From the NCBI RefSeq assembly GCF_024158605.1, contig NZ_JAMZGM010000020.1, positions 1 through 51,451 of the forward strand: DNA of 51,451 nucleotides, given 5' to 3'. Origin of the DNA: Sebaldella sp. S0638. GTDB lineage: Bacteria > Fusobacteriota > Fusobacteriia > Fusobacteriales > Leptotrichiaceae. Below are positions 44,165 to 51,451 of this stretch, piece by piece (the stretch's first letter is position 1; the number at the start of each line of letters is the position of its first letter). The notes under the pieces are model-generated. The model was not told the DNA's origin. It did not search any database and saw only the letters and a program-made list of their open reading frames with translations. Made by a program: the position numbers and the translations under genes.

Positions 44165-45391
44165 ATGTTAAAACTAACTAATACGCCAAAAGGAATAAAA
44201 ATAATTTATGACTATATTTCAAATGTTTCTTCAGCATCCATAGGTGTCTTTATAAAAACAGGAGCAAAGGATGAAACAGTTGAAGAGCATGGATTGTCAC
44301 ATTTAATAGAGCATATGATGTTTAAAGGAACTAAGAACAGAAATTATCAGGAAATATCACAAGAGGTGGATTATTTAGGCGGGAGCATTAATGCTTATAC
44401 CAGCAAAGAAGAAACAGTATATTATATAAGTGTTCTGAAAGACTATGTCGAGCAGGCGCTGGAAATTTTATGCGATATGGTGGGAAATTCTACATTTGAT
44501 GAGGAAGAGCTTGAAAAAGAAAAAGATGTAATAGTGGAAGAAATAAAAATGTATCAGGATACACCGGATGATCTGGTTATGGAGCTTAATTCCAAAGACA
44601 GTATAACAGGGAATCTGGGGAAACCCATTATAGGTACTGAAGAAAGTGTAAAAGGTTTTACAAGAGAAAATATTGTAAAATATTATACTGAAAGATATAC
44701 AAAAGATAACATCGTAATAGTCGTATCAGGAAACTTTAAAAAAGAAAAAATCAAAAGAATAATAGATAAATATTTCGGTAATTTTAATCAGGAGAGAACT
44801 GACAGATATGAAAAGATAGATTTTTCATTTCAAAATGGAGAAAAAATCTATGAAAAAGACATAAAACAGGTAAATATATGTATATCTTATCCGGGAGTTT
44901 CTTATCTTGACGAAAACAGAATTTACTATGACGTAATATCAAATATAATGGGAGGAACTATGAGTTCCAGACTATTTCAAAAAATCAGGGAAGAAATGGG
45001 ACTGGCATATTCTGTTCACACATTTAACCAGACATACAAAGAAGGCGGAGTAGTAACAACATATATAGGGACAAACGAAAAGTCATATAAAAAAGCTATC
45101 AAGATTACGAAAGACGAATTTTTGAATCTTAGAAGAAACGGGATAAATCTTTCTGAACTGGAAAAAGCACAGAATAAATTTTTGAGCAAAATAGCTTTTT
45201 CATTAGAAAATGTAAGAAACAGAATGAATATTATAGGTACTCATTATTTGAAATACGGAGAGATATTTGATGAAGAAAAACTTCGTACAGAAGTAAAAAA
45301 TGTAGACTTGAATCTGATAAATGACTTTATAAAAGATAAATATTACGAAGAAAATGTAACTATACTGGGAGATATAAAATGGAAAAAATAA
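44165..45391 (+). CDS. M16-family zinc metallopeptidase
   Basis: 408 residues, a one-subunit M16B-type protein. Inverted zinc motif HLIEHMMFKGT (HxxEH) near residue 52, distal Glu ligand in EKDVIVEEIKMYQDTP, and the C-terminal half with MGGTMSSRLFQKIREEMGLAYSVH (conserved substrate-binding Arg/Tyr region). Family members (PqqL, YmxG, mitochondrial processing peptidase relatives) cut peptides in the cytoplasm. AAAGGAG precedes the ATG, 11 bases after lptG. The last 13 bases overlap dut. Confidence 0.93.
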   Translation: MLKLTNTPKGIKIIYDYISNVSSASIGVFIKTGAKDETVEEHGLSHLIEHMMFKGTKNRNYQEISQEVDYLGGSINAYTSKEETVYYISVLKDYVEQALEILCDMVGNSTFDEEELEKEKDVIVEEIKMYQDTPDDLVMELNSKDSITGNLGKPIIGTEESVKGFTRENIVKYYTERYTKDNIVIVVSGNFKKEKIKRIIDKYFGNFNQERTDRYEKIDFSFQNGEKIYEKDIKQVNICISYPGVSYLDENRIYYDVISNIMGGTMSSRLFQKIREEMGLAYSVHTFNQTYKEGGVVTTYIGTNEKSYKKAIKITKDEFLNLRRNGINLSELEKAQNKFLSKIAFSLENVRNRMNIIGTHYLKYGEIFDEEKLRTEVKNVDLNLINDFIKDKYYEENVTILGDIKWKK

Positions 45392-45819
45392 AAGTAGGAA
45401 TTACTGCGGAAAATAATGTGGAAATACCGAGATATATGACAGAAGGGTCAGCAGGGATTGATGTTTCTGCCAATATTGAAACAGAAATAGAGTTAAAACC
45501 TTTAGAGAGATATCTTGTTCCCACAGGAATAAAGCTTGAAATACCTGAAGGATTCGAGGTACAGGTAAGACCGAGAAGCGGTCTGGCTTTTAAACACGGG
45601 ATAACTGTTTTGAATACTCCGGGGACAATTGACTCTGACTACAGAGGAGAAATAAAGGTACTTTTGATAAATTTAAGCAATGAAGTGTATAAAATACAGC
45701 CAAATGAGAGAATAGGGCAGCTAATATTAAGCAAGGTCTACAGACTGGATTTTGAAGTAAAAGAAGACCTTTCAGAAACAAAGCGCGGAGAGGGCGGTTT
45801 TGGTCATACAGGCAAATAA
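45379..45819 (+). CDS. dut: dUTP diphosphatase
   Basis: 146 residues with all five trimeric dUTPase motifs: I AGIDVSANI, II PRSGLAFKHG, III GTIDSDYRGEIKV, IV RIGQLILSKV and V RGEGGFGHTGK. It hydrolyses dUTP to dUMP, keeping uracil out of DNA and feeding thymidylate synthesis. It starts inside the M16 peptidase gene, so the two are translationally coupled. Confidence 0.96.
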   Translation: MEKIKVGITAENNVEIPRYMTEGSAGIDVSANIETEIELKPLERYLVPTGIKLEIPEGFEVQVRPRSGLAFKHGITVLNTPGTIDSDYRGEIKVLLINLSNEVYKIQPNERIGQLILSKVYRLDFEVKEDLSETKRGEGGFGHTGK

Positions 45820-45831
45820 AAAGGAGAAATT

Positions 45832-46947
45832 ATGTTTAAAAATAAACAGTTAACAAGGAGGCTGCAGACAAATCTACACAGAGTAGATAAGCTACTTCTT
45901 TTAATAGTGTATACACTTGTGGCAATTGGTACTATTTTTATATATAGTGCCACAAAAGAAGACCCAAAGACACAAAGCATAATAGTAAAACATCTTTTCT
46001 GGGTAGTACTCGGAACAGGAGTAATGGTTTTTCTTACATTTTATGATTACAGAAAATTTGAAAAGCGAATTTTGATATTGATTTGCATAAGTATAGGACT
46101 TTTGTTACTGGTAAAATTTGCCGGTCAGTCAAGACTGGGAGCCCAGAGATGGATCATGATAGGGCCTTTTTCACTACAGCCGTCTGAATTTGTCAAGGTA
46201 ATGGTAATACTGATACTAGGCGCCTTTATCACAAAAAATTATAAAAACGGAATAAATACCATAATTGATATCTTTGTAGTGTTTCTTCCCATATCCATTA
46301 TAGTAGTACTGATTTTGATACAGCCGGATCTGGGATCAACACTTGCAATAATATTTATATTTTTATCAATGATTTTTTTGTATGGTGTGAGATTAAAGCC
46401 GATAATAATAATGGGGCTGGTAGCATGTGTTCTGGCAGTTCCGGTATATATGTTCGGGTTAAAATCATATCAGAAAACAAGAATAACTACTTTTATGAAT
46501 CCGGAAAGGGATGTAAGAGGTGACGGCTGGAATATTGTCCAGTCAAAAATATCAATTGGAGCAGGCGGACTCACAGGAACAGGTATTTTTAAGGGAAGTC
46601 AGAGCAGACTTAGCTTTCTTCCCGAAGCACAGACGGATTTTATATTTTCCATTATCTCAGAAGAATTGGGATTTGTGGGATCGGCATCTGTAATAGTCCT
46701 GTATTTCCTCCTTATATTCTTTATTCTGAGGCCCAGCAAATTAATAGAGAATGAATTTGGCAAGATGATTTTATACGGTGCGGCAAGTGTTTTCTTTTTT
46801 CATCTTATAGTAAATGTGGGAATGACAATGGGGATGATGCCTGTAACCGGAAAACCTCTGTTGTTTCTGAGTTACGGGGGAAGTTCGTATCTGGCCTCAT
46901 TTATGCTTATCGGGCTGGTACAGAGTGTAAAAATACATGTAGATTAG
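45832..46947 (+). CDS. rodA: SEDS-family peptidoglycan glycosyltransferase RodA
   Basis: 371 residues, about ten membrane segments. Hallmarks: IFIYSATK in the first segment, GAQRWIMIGPFSLQPSEFVKV, the catalytic-region IQPDLGSTLAII, DGWNIVQSKISIGAGGLTGTG, and LPEAQTDFIFSIISEELGFVG. The YRKFEKR loop and absence of FtsW-specific features favour RodA, which polymerises glycan strands during elongation with a class B PBP. AAGGAG precedes the ATG, 12 bases after dut. FtsW cannot be fully excluded. Confidence 0.9.
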   Translation: MFKNKQLTRRLQTNLHRVDKLLLLIVYTLVAIGTIFIYSATKEDPKTQSIIVKHLFWVVLGTGVMVFLTFYDYRKFEKRILILICISIGLLLLVKFAGQSRLGAQRWIMIGPFSLQPSEFVKVMVILILGAFITKNYKNGINTIIDIFVVFLPISIIVVLILIQPDLGSTLAIIFIFLSMIFLYGVRLKPIIIMGLVACVLAVPVYMFGLKSYQKTRITTFMNPERDVRGDGWNIVQSKISIGAGGLTGTGIFKGSQSRLSFLPEAQTDFIFSIISEELGFVGSASVIVLYFLLIFFILRPSKLIENEFGKMILYGAASVFFFHLIVNVGMTMGMMPVTGKPLLFLSYGGSSYLASFMLIGLVQSVKIHVD

Positions 46948-46954
46948 AGGCATT

Positions 46955-47812
46955 ATGATAATAAAGTGTGATGAAAATATGGAAGGAGTCAGACTGGACA
47001 GATTCTTGAGAAAAAGACTGAAAGAGACGGCTCTTAATACAATATTTGAATATATAAGAACAGGTAAAGTGAAAATAAACGGGAAAAAGAAAAAAGAAAA
47101 TTACAGGCTTGCTCTTGGAGATATGATAGAAATAAAATTTCTTGAAGAGAAGGAGAATCCCAAAGAAAGTCAGTATAAGAATCTCAAAGTAGATAGAAAT
47201 AAATACATGAAAATGGTTTTTTTCGAGGATGAAAACTGTCTCGTTATAAATAAATCTGCTGGAATAGCTGTACATAAAGGAACAGGAAATGATTACGGAC
47301 TTGCCGAGATTTATAAATCACTTTACAAAAATGAAAATATCAATTTTGCAAACAGAATAGATAAAGAAACAAAAGGATTACTCCTTGGAGCAAAAAATCT
47401 GAAGTTTTTGAGATATCTTACGGAAAAAATCAGAAATAATGAACTGGAAAAAAGATATATAGCTGTAGTATGCGGAATTGTAGAAGAAGATGAATTTACT
47501 ATTGAAAATTTTTTGGAAACTACAGAAAGCAAAGTAATAGTTTCTGATGAAGCAAACGGAAAAGCAGCAAAAGCAGTTTTTAAGAAAATAAAAACAATAA
47601 AAAACAAATATACAGTATTGGAAGCAGAATTAATAACCGGGCGAAAACACCAGATACGTGTTCAGCTTGCAGATATGGGATTTCCTGTAGCAGGTGACAA
47701 AAAATACGGAGACAGAAATACAAAAGGTGAATTAATGCTTCTGGCATATTATCTGAAATTCGATAATCAGGTATTTCAGCTAGATTATTCGGAATTTTTA
47801 GAACTATTATAA
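46955..47812 (+). CDS. RluC/RluD-family 23S rRNA pseudouridine synthase
   Basis: 285 residues. N-terminal S4 RNA-binding domain (GVRLDRFLRKRLKETALNTIFEYI...KVKING, about 10-60), then the synthase domain with LVINKSAGIAVHKGTG, catalytic Asp in FANRIDKETKGLLLGAKN (about residue 130), LITGRKHQIRVQLADMGFPVAGDKKYG and a final LLAYYLKF. The active-site motif reads NRIDKETKG where the family has HRLDxxTSG. The gene lies eight bases after rodA, with only a weak AGAGG. Which 23S positions it modifies cannot be told. Confidence 0.9.
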   Translation: MIIKCDENMEGVRLDRFLRKRLKETALNTIFEYIRTGKVKINGKKKKENYRLALGDMIEIKFLEEKENPKESQYKNLKVDRNKYMKMVFFEDENCLVINKSAGIAVHKGTGNDYGLAEIYKSLYKNENINFANRIDKETKGLLLGAKNLKFLRYLTEKIRNNELEKRYIAVVCGIVEEDEFTIENFLETTESKVIVSDEANGKAAKAVFKKIKTIKNKYTVLEAELITGRKHQIRVQLADMGFPVAGDKKYGDRNTKGELMLLAYYLKFDNQVFQLDYSEFLELL

Positions 47813-47832
47813 AAAAATTAACGAAAAAGATA

Positions 47833-47861
47833 TTGACACAATGTAAAATTACAGGTATTAT
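47833..47861 (+). promoter_or_regulatory. promoter of the riboswitch-permease transcript
   Basis: TTGACA (47833-47838), exact 17-base spacer, TATTAT (47856-47861), giving a start near 47868, just before the riboswitch. Confidence 0.75.
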
Positions 47862-47876
47862 AATTATGAAAAAAGT

Positions 47877-47993
47877 TAACCATATAATCTTGAAATAAGG
47901 TCAAGAGTTTCTACAAACTGCCGATAACAGTTTACTATGGGGAGTTTTAATATTTTAAAACTATTAAACCCCATGAAGTAATGGGGCTTTTTT
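47877..47993 (+). promoter_or_regulatory. guanine-class purine riboswitch with transcription terminator
   Basis: P1 CCATA (47880-47884) / TATGG (47936-47940); P2 CTTGA / TCAAG with loop AATAAGG; J2/3 containing GTTTCTAC; P3 AAACTG / CAGTTT with loop CCGATAA; J3/1 ACTATG. The specificity base (position 74 in B. subtilis numbering) is C at 47935, so guanine/hypoxanthine, not adenine. Expression platform: ATGGGG (47937-47942), which contains the 3' side of P1, can instead pair with CCCCAT (47969-47974) around a perfect AGTTTTAA / TTAAAACT hairpin, forming an antiterminator. With ligand, P1 frees CCCCAT for the terminator. Predicted off-switch for the permease. Confidence 0.95.
47969..47993 (+). 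terminator. riboswitch-controlled terminator
   Basis: CCCCAT (47969-47974), loop GAAGTA, ATGGGG (47981-47986), C, then six T. Its left arm is shared with the antiterminator described for the riboswitch. Confidence 0.92.
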
Positions 47994-48019
47994 GATTCAA
48001 AAATAATAGGAGGACAGAG

Positions 48020-49309
48020 ATGATTTCAAAATTTTTTGGTTTTGAAGCAAGAGAAACAAACTTAAAGCAGGAAATAATAGGTGGTTTGACTACTTTTCTG
48101 ACAATGGCTTATATTGTAATAGTAAACCCGGCAATATTAAGTGACGGTACAGGTATGGATAAGGGAGCGCTAATAACAGTAACGTGCCTTGCAGCAGCAA
48201 TAGGATGTCTGCTGGCGGCATTTATAGCTAATATGCCTATAGCTATGGCACCGGGAATGGGAATGAATGCATTTTTTACCTACTCACTGGTAATAGGAAG
48301 AGGAATCCCATGGGAACAGGCATTAGGAATAGTATTTTTATCAGGTGTGATATTTTTAGTGTTAACACTTATGAAAATAAGAGAAAAAGTAGTAGATTCT
48401 ATTCCAATAGTAATAAGATACTCAATAGCAGCGGGAATTGGTCTCTTTATAGCCTTTATAGGGCTGCAGAATATGGGGCTGATAGTAGCAAATCCGGCAA
48501 CTTTAATAGGAATAGGAAAATTTACACCTGCAGTAATTTTAGGTGTGTTAGGCCTTGTTATTACAGGATTTTTTGAATTAAAAAAGATAAAGGGAGGAAT
48601 ACTGTATGGGATTCTGATAACAACAGTAATCGGGATACTTACAGGTAACGCGAATCTTCCTGCAACTGTGGTGTCATTTCCGCCGAGTATAGCACCGACA
48701 TTTTTGAAGTTTGATGTAATAGGAGCATTAAAAATATCATTTATAGGACCGATATTCTCTTTTATGTTTCTTGATCTTTTTGATTCGATTGGAACAATAA
48801 TAGCATGTGCTAAAGCAGCAGGGCTGGAAGATGAGGACGGTAATGTACAGAATATAGGGAAAGCACTCGAGGCAGATGCCATAGCAACTGTAGTGGGATC
48901 AATGCTGGGAACAAGTACAACAACAACATTCGTAGAGTCGGCAGCGGGAGTGGCAGATGGTGCCAGAACAGGTTTTTCTTCAATAATAGTAGCACTGTGT
49001 ATGATATTAACATTGTTTTTCGCCCCGATTATAGGAATAGTACCGGGATATGCAACAGCTCCGGCACTGATAATAGTGGGAGTGTATATGTTTAAAAATC
49101 TGCTTCATATAGATTTTAACAGAATAGAAGTGGCAATACCGGCATTTCTGACAATAATAATGATGCCTCTGGCGTATAGTATAAGTATAGGAATAAGTTT
49201 CGGATTTATTTCATATGTAGTAATAGAAATATTTCAGGGGAAAATAAAGAGTATAAATCCTATTCTCTGGATAATAACTGTACTGGCAATAGTAAATCTG
49301 GCTATGTAG
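48020..49309 (+). CDS. pbuG: NCS2 guanine/hypoxanthine permease (AzgA/PbuG type)
   Basis: 429 residues with 13-14 membrane segments. MISKFFGFEARETNLKQEIIGGLTTFLTMAYIVIVNP is the AzgA-branch start; further marks are APGMGMNAFFTYSLV, GLQNMGLIVANPATLIGIG, FLFVDLFDSIGT-like segment (here FMFLDLFDSIGTIIACAKAAG) and STTTTFVESAAGVADGARTG. It imports guanine or hypoxanthine by proton symport. The guanine riboswitch upstream supports the substrate directly. AGGAGG precedes the ATG. Confidence 0.94.
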   Translation: MISKFFGFEARETNLKQEIIGGLTTFLTMAYIVIVNPAILSDGTGMDKGALITVTCLAAAIGCLLAAFIANMPIAMAPGMGMNAFFTYSLVIGRGIPWEQALGIVFLSGVIFLVLTLMKIREKVVDSIPIVIRYSIAAGIGLFIAFIGLQNMGLIVANPATLIGIGKFTPAVILGVLGLVITGFFELKKIKGGILYGILITTVIGILTGNANLPATVVSFPPSIAPTFLKFDVIGALKISFIGPIFSFMFLDLFDSIGTIIACAKAAGLEDEDGNVQNIGKALEADAIATVVGSMLGTSTTTTFVESAAGVADGARTGFSSIIVALCMILTLFFAPIIGIVPGYATAPALIIVGVYMFKNLLHIDFNRIEVAIPAFLTIIMMPLAYSISIGISFGFISYVVIEIFQGKIKSINPILWIITVLAIVNLAM

Positions 49310-49451
49310 TATAGAAAAACAAAAAGGATAATTCAGGGAAAAAGGAAATTTTCAAAATCTTATAATAAAGATACCCAAATTTTTGAGAAATATATTATTA
49401 AAATAATTTATAGAAATATAATTAATTATTCAAAAAAATAAGCACTTTTAC

Positions 49452-49480
49452 TTGACATAGCGGGTTAAATCTAATATAAT
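49452..49480 (+). promoter_or_regulatory. promoter of rplM-rpsI
   Basis: TTGACA (49452-49457), 17-base spacer, TATAAT (49475-49480): a consensus promoter as expected for ribosomal protein genes. The stretch 49310-49451 has no gene or clear terminator. Confidence 0.85.
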
Positions 49481-49483
49481 GAT

Positions 49484-49521
49484 AAGGTATAATCCTTTCC
49501 CACAAAGGAACCGTTATCCTT
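49484..49521 (+). promoter_or_regulatory. L13-type ribosomal protein leader hairpin
   Basis: Starts at the predicted transcript 5' end. Outer stem AAGG-T-ATAA / TTATCCTT and inner stem TCCTTT / AAAGGA around loop CCCAC, with ACC on the 3' side as an internal bulge. This is the size and place of the L13 leader family known from Firmicutes, thought to bind free L13 and repress its own operon. Family membership is judged from shape, not from a covariance search. Confidence 0.65.
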
Positions 49522-49546
49522 AAATAAAAAAATTTAGGAGGATAAA

Positions 49547-49984
49547 GTGAATAATAAATACACTAAGAACTTAAAAAAAGAAGAAGTAGTAAGAGATTGG
49601 TACGAAATTGATGCAGAAGGAAAAGTACTAGGGAAAATAGCTGTGGAAATAGCTGTTAGACTAATGGGAAAACATAAGCCAATTTATACACCACATGTTG
49701 ACGGTGGAGATTTTGTTGTTGTAACTAATGCAGATAAATTCGTAGTTACAGGAAATAAAATGCTTGATAAAAAATACTATAGACATAGTGGATACCCAGG
49801 TGGATTAAAAACTAGATCTTTGGAAGAGATGTTAGATAAAAAACCTACTGAAGTAATAAGAATAGCCGTTAAAAATATGCTGCCGAAAAATAAATTAGGA
49901 AGAGAAATGATTAACAGACTTAAAATTTATAAAGGCACAGATCACAGACATGATGCACAAAAACCTGAAAAGATAGAATTATAG
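49547..49984 (+). CDS. rplM: 50S ribosomal protein L13
   Basis: 145 residues, standard length. WYEIDAEGKVLGKIAVEIAVRLMGKHKP, then GDFVVVTNADKFVVTGNKMLDKKYYRHSGYPGGLK and AVKNMLPKNKLGREMINRLKIY are all diagnostic. GTG start after AGGAGG. Twelve bases separate it from rpsI, the universal bacterial pairing. Confidence 0.98.
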   Translation: MNNKYTKNLKKEEVVRDWYEIDAEGKVLGKIAVEIAVRLMGKHKPIYTPHVDGGDFVVVTNADKFVVTGNKMLDKKYYRHSGYPGGLKTRSLEEMLDKKPTEVIRIAVKNMLPKNKLGREMINRLKIYKGTDHRHDAQKPEKIEL

Positions 49985-49996
49985 GAGGATAAATTA

Positions 49997-50395
49997 ATGG
50001 CAAATAAAATTCAATATTGGGGAACTGGTAGAAGAAAGACTTCAGTAGCAAGAGTAAGATTAATTCCTGGAGAAAATGGGATAGTTATAAATGGTAAAGA
50101 AATGAGAACTTATTTTGGCGGAAGAGAGCTTTTAGCTAAGATAGTAGAACAACCTTTGACACTTACAGAAACTTTGACTAAATATGGAGTTAAAGTAAAT
50201 GTAAACGGAGGAGGAAATACTGGACAAGCAGGAGCTATAAGACACGGTGTTTCTAGAGCATTACTTGAAGCTGACGAGAATCTGAAAAAAGCTTTAAAAG
50301 AAGCTGGATTCTTAACAAGAGATTCAAGAATGGTAGAAAGAAAGAAATACGGAAAGAAAAAAGCAAGAAGATCGCCGCAATTTTCAAAAAGATAA
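49997..50395 (+). CDS. rpsI: 30S ribosomal protein S9
   Basis: 132 residues, ending in the conserved [12 protein letters not shown] tail that reaches the ribosomal P site. [16 protein letters not shown] at the start and [23 protein letters not shown] in the middle are diagnostic. AGGAGG precedes the ATG. Followed by a strong terminator. Confidence 0.98.
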   Translation: MANKIQYWGTGRRKTSVARVRLIPGENGIVINGKEMRTYFGGRELLAKIVEQPLTLTETLTKYGVKVNVNGGGNTGQAGAIRHGVSRALLEADENLKKALKEAGFLTRDSRMVERKKYGKKKARRSPQFSKR

Positions 50396-50413
50396 TATTA
50401 TGTTTTTTTATAT

Positions 50414-50443
50414 CCCCGAGAACGCAGGTTTTCGGGGTTTTTT
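50414..50443 (+). terminator. intrinsic terminator of rplM-rpsI
   Basis: CCCCGA / TCGGGG stem, extended by AAC / GTT inside, then TTTTTT. Confidence 0.93.
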
Positions 50444-50579
50444 AGTTGCTGAGAATTAGTAGAAGCGAGGTTAAGTTTCATTCCATAAATTATTTGCAAA
50501 CAAAACACACACACCCTTCCCCAATCAAAAGATAAATGCTATAATATCCACAAAAACACACTAAGAAAAAGGAGCCCGC

Positions 50580-51026
50580 ATGAACAAAAATGAATTTGAA
50601 CAATTTCTCCATAATCAAATACCAGTCACAAAAGCCATGGAATTCAGTGTCAAAGAATTCACAAAATTGAAGGTCGAAATCTCTGCGAAATTAGAGCCAA
50701 ATAAAAATCACCAGTCTACAGCATTCGGCGGAAGCATAAGCTGTCTCATGACTGTAGCAGGCTGGGCATTAACATTCGCAAATATCAAAGAAGTAGACCC
50801 CAATGCCCACATTGTGATTTCCAAAAGCAACATAAAATATTTAAAGCCGATAAAAAAGGATTTCACAGCAGAATGCACATTAACAAATGAAGATGATAAA
50901 ATAAATTTTCTGAAAATGTATAATGAAAACCATAAAGGAAAATTATCTGTAAAAGTATATTGCTACGAAGACGATATTTTGGCAGCTGAATTTGAAGGGC
51001 AGTATGTTGCGTTTAATAACAACTAG
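50580..51026 (+). CDS. YiiD-C-type hotdog-fold thioesterase
   Basis: 148 residues. IPVTKAMEFSVKEFTKLKVEISAKLEPNKN, then the hotdog helix HQSTAFGGSISCLMTVAGWALTFANIKE, and IVISKSNIKYLKPIKKDFTAECTL fit the stand-alone YiiD C-terminal thioesterase domain (about 145 residues). These hydrolyse acyl-CoA or acyl-ACP; the substrate is unknown. AAGGAG precedes the ATG and a TATAAT lies at 50540-50545 without a good -35. The upstream gap (50444-50579) has an unusual ACACACACACCC run and no gene. Confidence 0.78.
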   Translation: MNKNEFEQFLHNQIPVTKAMEFSVKEFTKLKVEISAKLEPNKNHQSTAFGGSISCLMTVAGWALTFANIKEVDPNAHIVISKSNIKYLKPIKKDFTAECTLTNEDDKINFLKMYNENHKGKLSVKVYCYEDDILAAEFEGQYVAFNNN

Positions 51027-51081
51027 TCTCATGAAACAGCAGTAAAAAGAAACAGATGTTTTAAAATAAAAAAATAACAAT

Positions 51082-51103
51082 AAAAAAAGCCCGAAAACGG
51101 GCT
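51082..51103 (-). terminator. intrinsic terminator of the leftward small membrane protein gene
   Basis: Leftward: AGCCCG, loop TTTT, CGGGCT, then six T. It lies seven bases after the stop codon at 51110 and its T-run only works in that direction. Confidence 0.85.
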
Positions 51104-51109
51104 GCGCAA

Positions 51110-51199
51110 TTAAGGCATAAATGTAATCAGGTAAGTAACCAGAGGTAATATTACGCCGAAAATGACAACAACAATAATAGCTGGCTTATAATCTTCCAT
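51110..51199 (-). CDS. 29-residue single-pass membrane protein
   Basis: Leftward ORF of 29 codons plus TAA, starting MEDYKPAIIVVVIFGVILPL and ending TFMP. Residues 7-27 are an uninterrupted hydrophobic helix with the helix-breaking Pro19, preceded by an acidic head (MEDYKP). AAAGGGAG lies seven to ten bases before the ATG and a textbook terminator follows the stop, so a real small gene is likely. Size and shape resemble small regulatory or accessory subunits of membrane complexes, but I recognise no family. Confidence 0.72.
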   Translation of the reverse strand: MEDYKPAIIVVVIFGVILPLVTYLITFMP

Positions 51200-51451
51200 A
51201 AAATAACTCCCTTTGATTTTTCTAATATCTTAACATATTTAGAATGAATAATCTAGTTAAAAAAATTAATAACTTTAAAAATAATTTTATATTAATTTAT
51301 ATACAAAAAAGGACTGTATTAAATAGATTTTTTTACTTCGATCACAAAATATCATGATATTTTATATAATAAAATGGGAGTGTGCAAGAAAGTCTGTAAA
51401 TTAAATCTGATATAATAAAAGATTTGTTTTTCATATATTGATTTATCTATT
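51200..51451. other. gene-free AT-rich window end
   Basis: No gene seen. Holds the upstream region of the small leftward gene and the palindrome with promoter-like element at 51346-51370. Confidence 0.5.
51346..51370 (+). promoter_or_regulatory. 18-base perfect palindrome next to a -10 box
   Basis: AAAATATCATGATATTTT (51346-51363) directly followed by TATAAT (51365-51370). Probably an operator for a gene starting beyond the window edge. Confidence 0.4.

Noticed and set aside
48280-48882. 200-codon leftward ORF inside the purine permease gene
   Set aside because: Shadow frame of a clear membrane-protein gene; no ribosome-binding site and a Ser/Ile/Pro-biased composition typical of antisense frames.
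1-51451. Prophage, insertion sequence, or defence system
   Set aside because: No transposase, integrase, phage structural, restriction, toxin-antitoxin or Cas motifs were found in any frame; the window is mainly housekeeping and envelope genes.

Overview
The window is AT-rich bacterial DNA with dense gene packing, strong AGGAGG ribosome-binding sites, heavy use of AGA (Arg) and ATA (Ile) codons, and classical TTGACA/TATAAT promoters. It combines a Gram-negative envelope (a giant type V autotransporter, four lipopolysaccharide-transport genes, an outer-membrane barrel tail) with Firmicute-like cis-regulation (guanine riboswitch, L13 leader, intrinsic terminators). That combination points to the Fusobacteria, most likely the Leptotrichiaceae (Sebaldella-like). 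This is an inference from style and gene content; no search was run.

Layout. 1-8.2 kb: the broken tail of an outer-membrane barrel, a small ORF, an exported protein, an M20 amidohydrolase, a tRNA-dihydrouridine synthase, an H2O-forming NADH oxidase/CoA-disulfide reductase type flavoprotein, a small membrane protein, a leftward gntR-agaS amino-sugar pair with a visible promoter/operator, and an ABM-fold monooxygenase. 8.6-9.2 kb: xpt. 9.5-15.3 kb: a sugar catabolic operon with a PRD-type regulator, separate PTS EIIA, EIIB and EIIC of the fructose family, and two tandem class II aldolases. 15.7-24.2 kb: an exported protein, a 2285-residue autotransporter and a small PH/GRAM-like protein. 24.3-28.8 kb: leftward hflX with a long structured leader, an exported protein, an alpha/beta hydrolase and leftward fabV. 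29-34.7 kb: mutS, an LptC-LptA-Ig fusion and lptB. 34.8-35.05 kb: a 72-bp tandem promoter-like repeat running straight into the alaS ribosome-binding site. 35-47.8 kb: a near-continuous rightward run alaS-ruvX-secD-secF-alr-cvpA-lptF-lptG-M16 peptidase-dut-rodA-rlu. 47.8-51.4 kb: a guanine-riboswitch-controlled purine permease, rplM-rpsI with an L13-type leader, a YiiD-type thioesterase, and a 29-residue leftward membrane protein.

How the genes fit together. LptB, LptF, LptG and the LptC/LptA bridge supply most of the inner-membrane and periplasmic part of the LPS transporter. SecD/SecF serve export of the autotransporter and other envelope proteins. Alr and RodA serve peptidoglycan synthesis. 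Xpt and the NCS2 permease serve purine salvage. The PTS-aldolase operon imports and cleaves an unidentified sugar.

The most unusual signals are regulatory. (1) The hflX leader has its own promoter, an 11-codon upstream ORF carrying a K-L-K (+X+) motif typical of macrolide-stalled leader peptides, a long-range helix over the uORF ribosome-binding site, and an intrinsic terminator before hflX. (2) The alaS upstream array is 3.2 copies of a 71-72 bp unit, each with an inverted repeat and a promoter-like pair. (3) The PTS EIIB/EIIC genes have codon use quite unlike their neighbours. (4) LptC and LptA are fused and carry C-terminal Ig-like domains. No CRISPR array, insertion sequence, prophage, tRNA or rRNA was seen.
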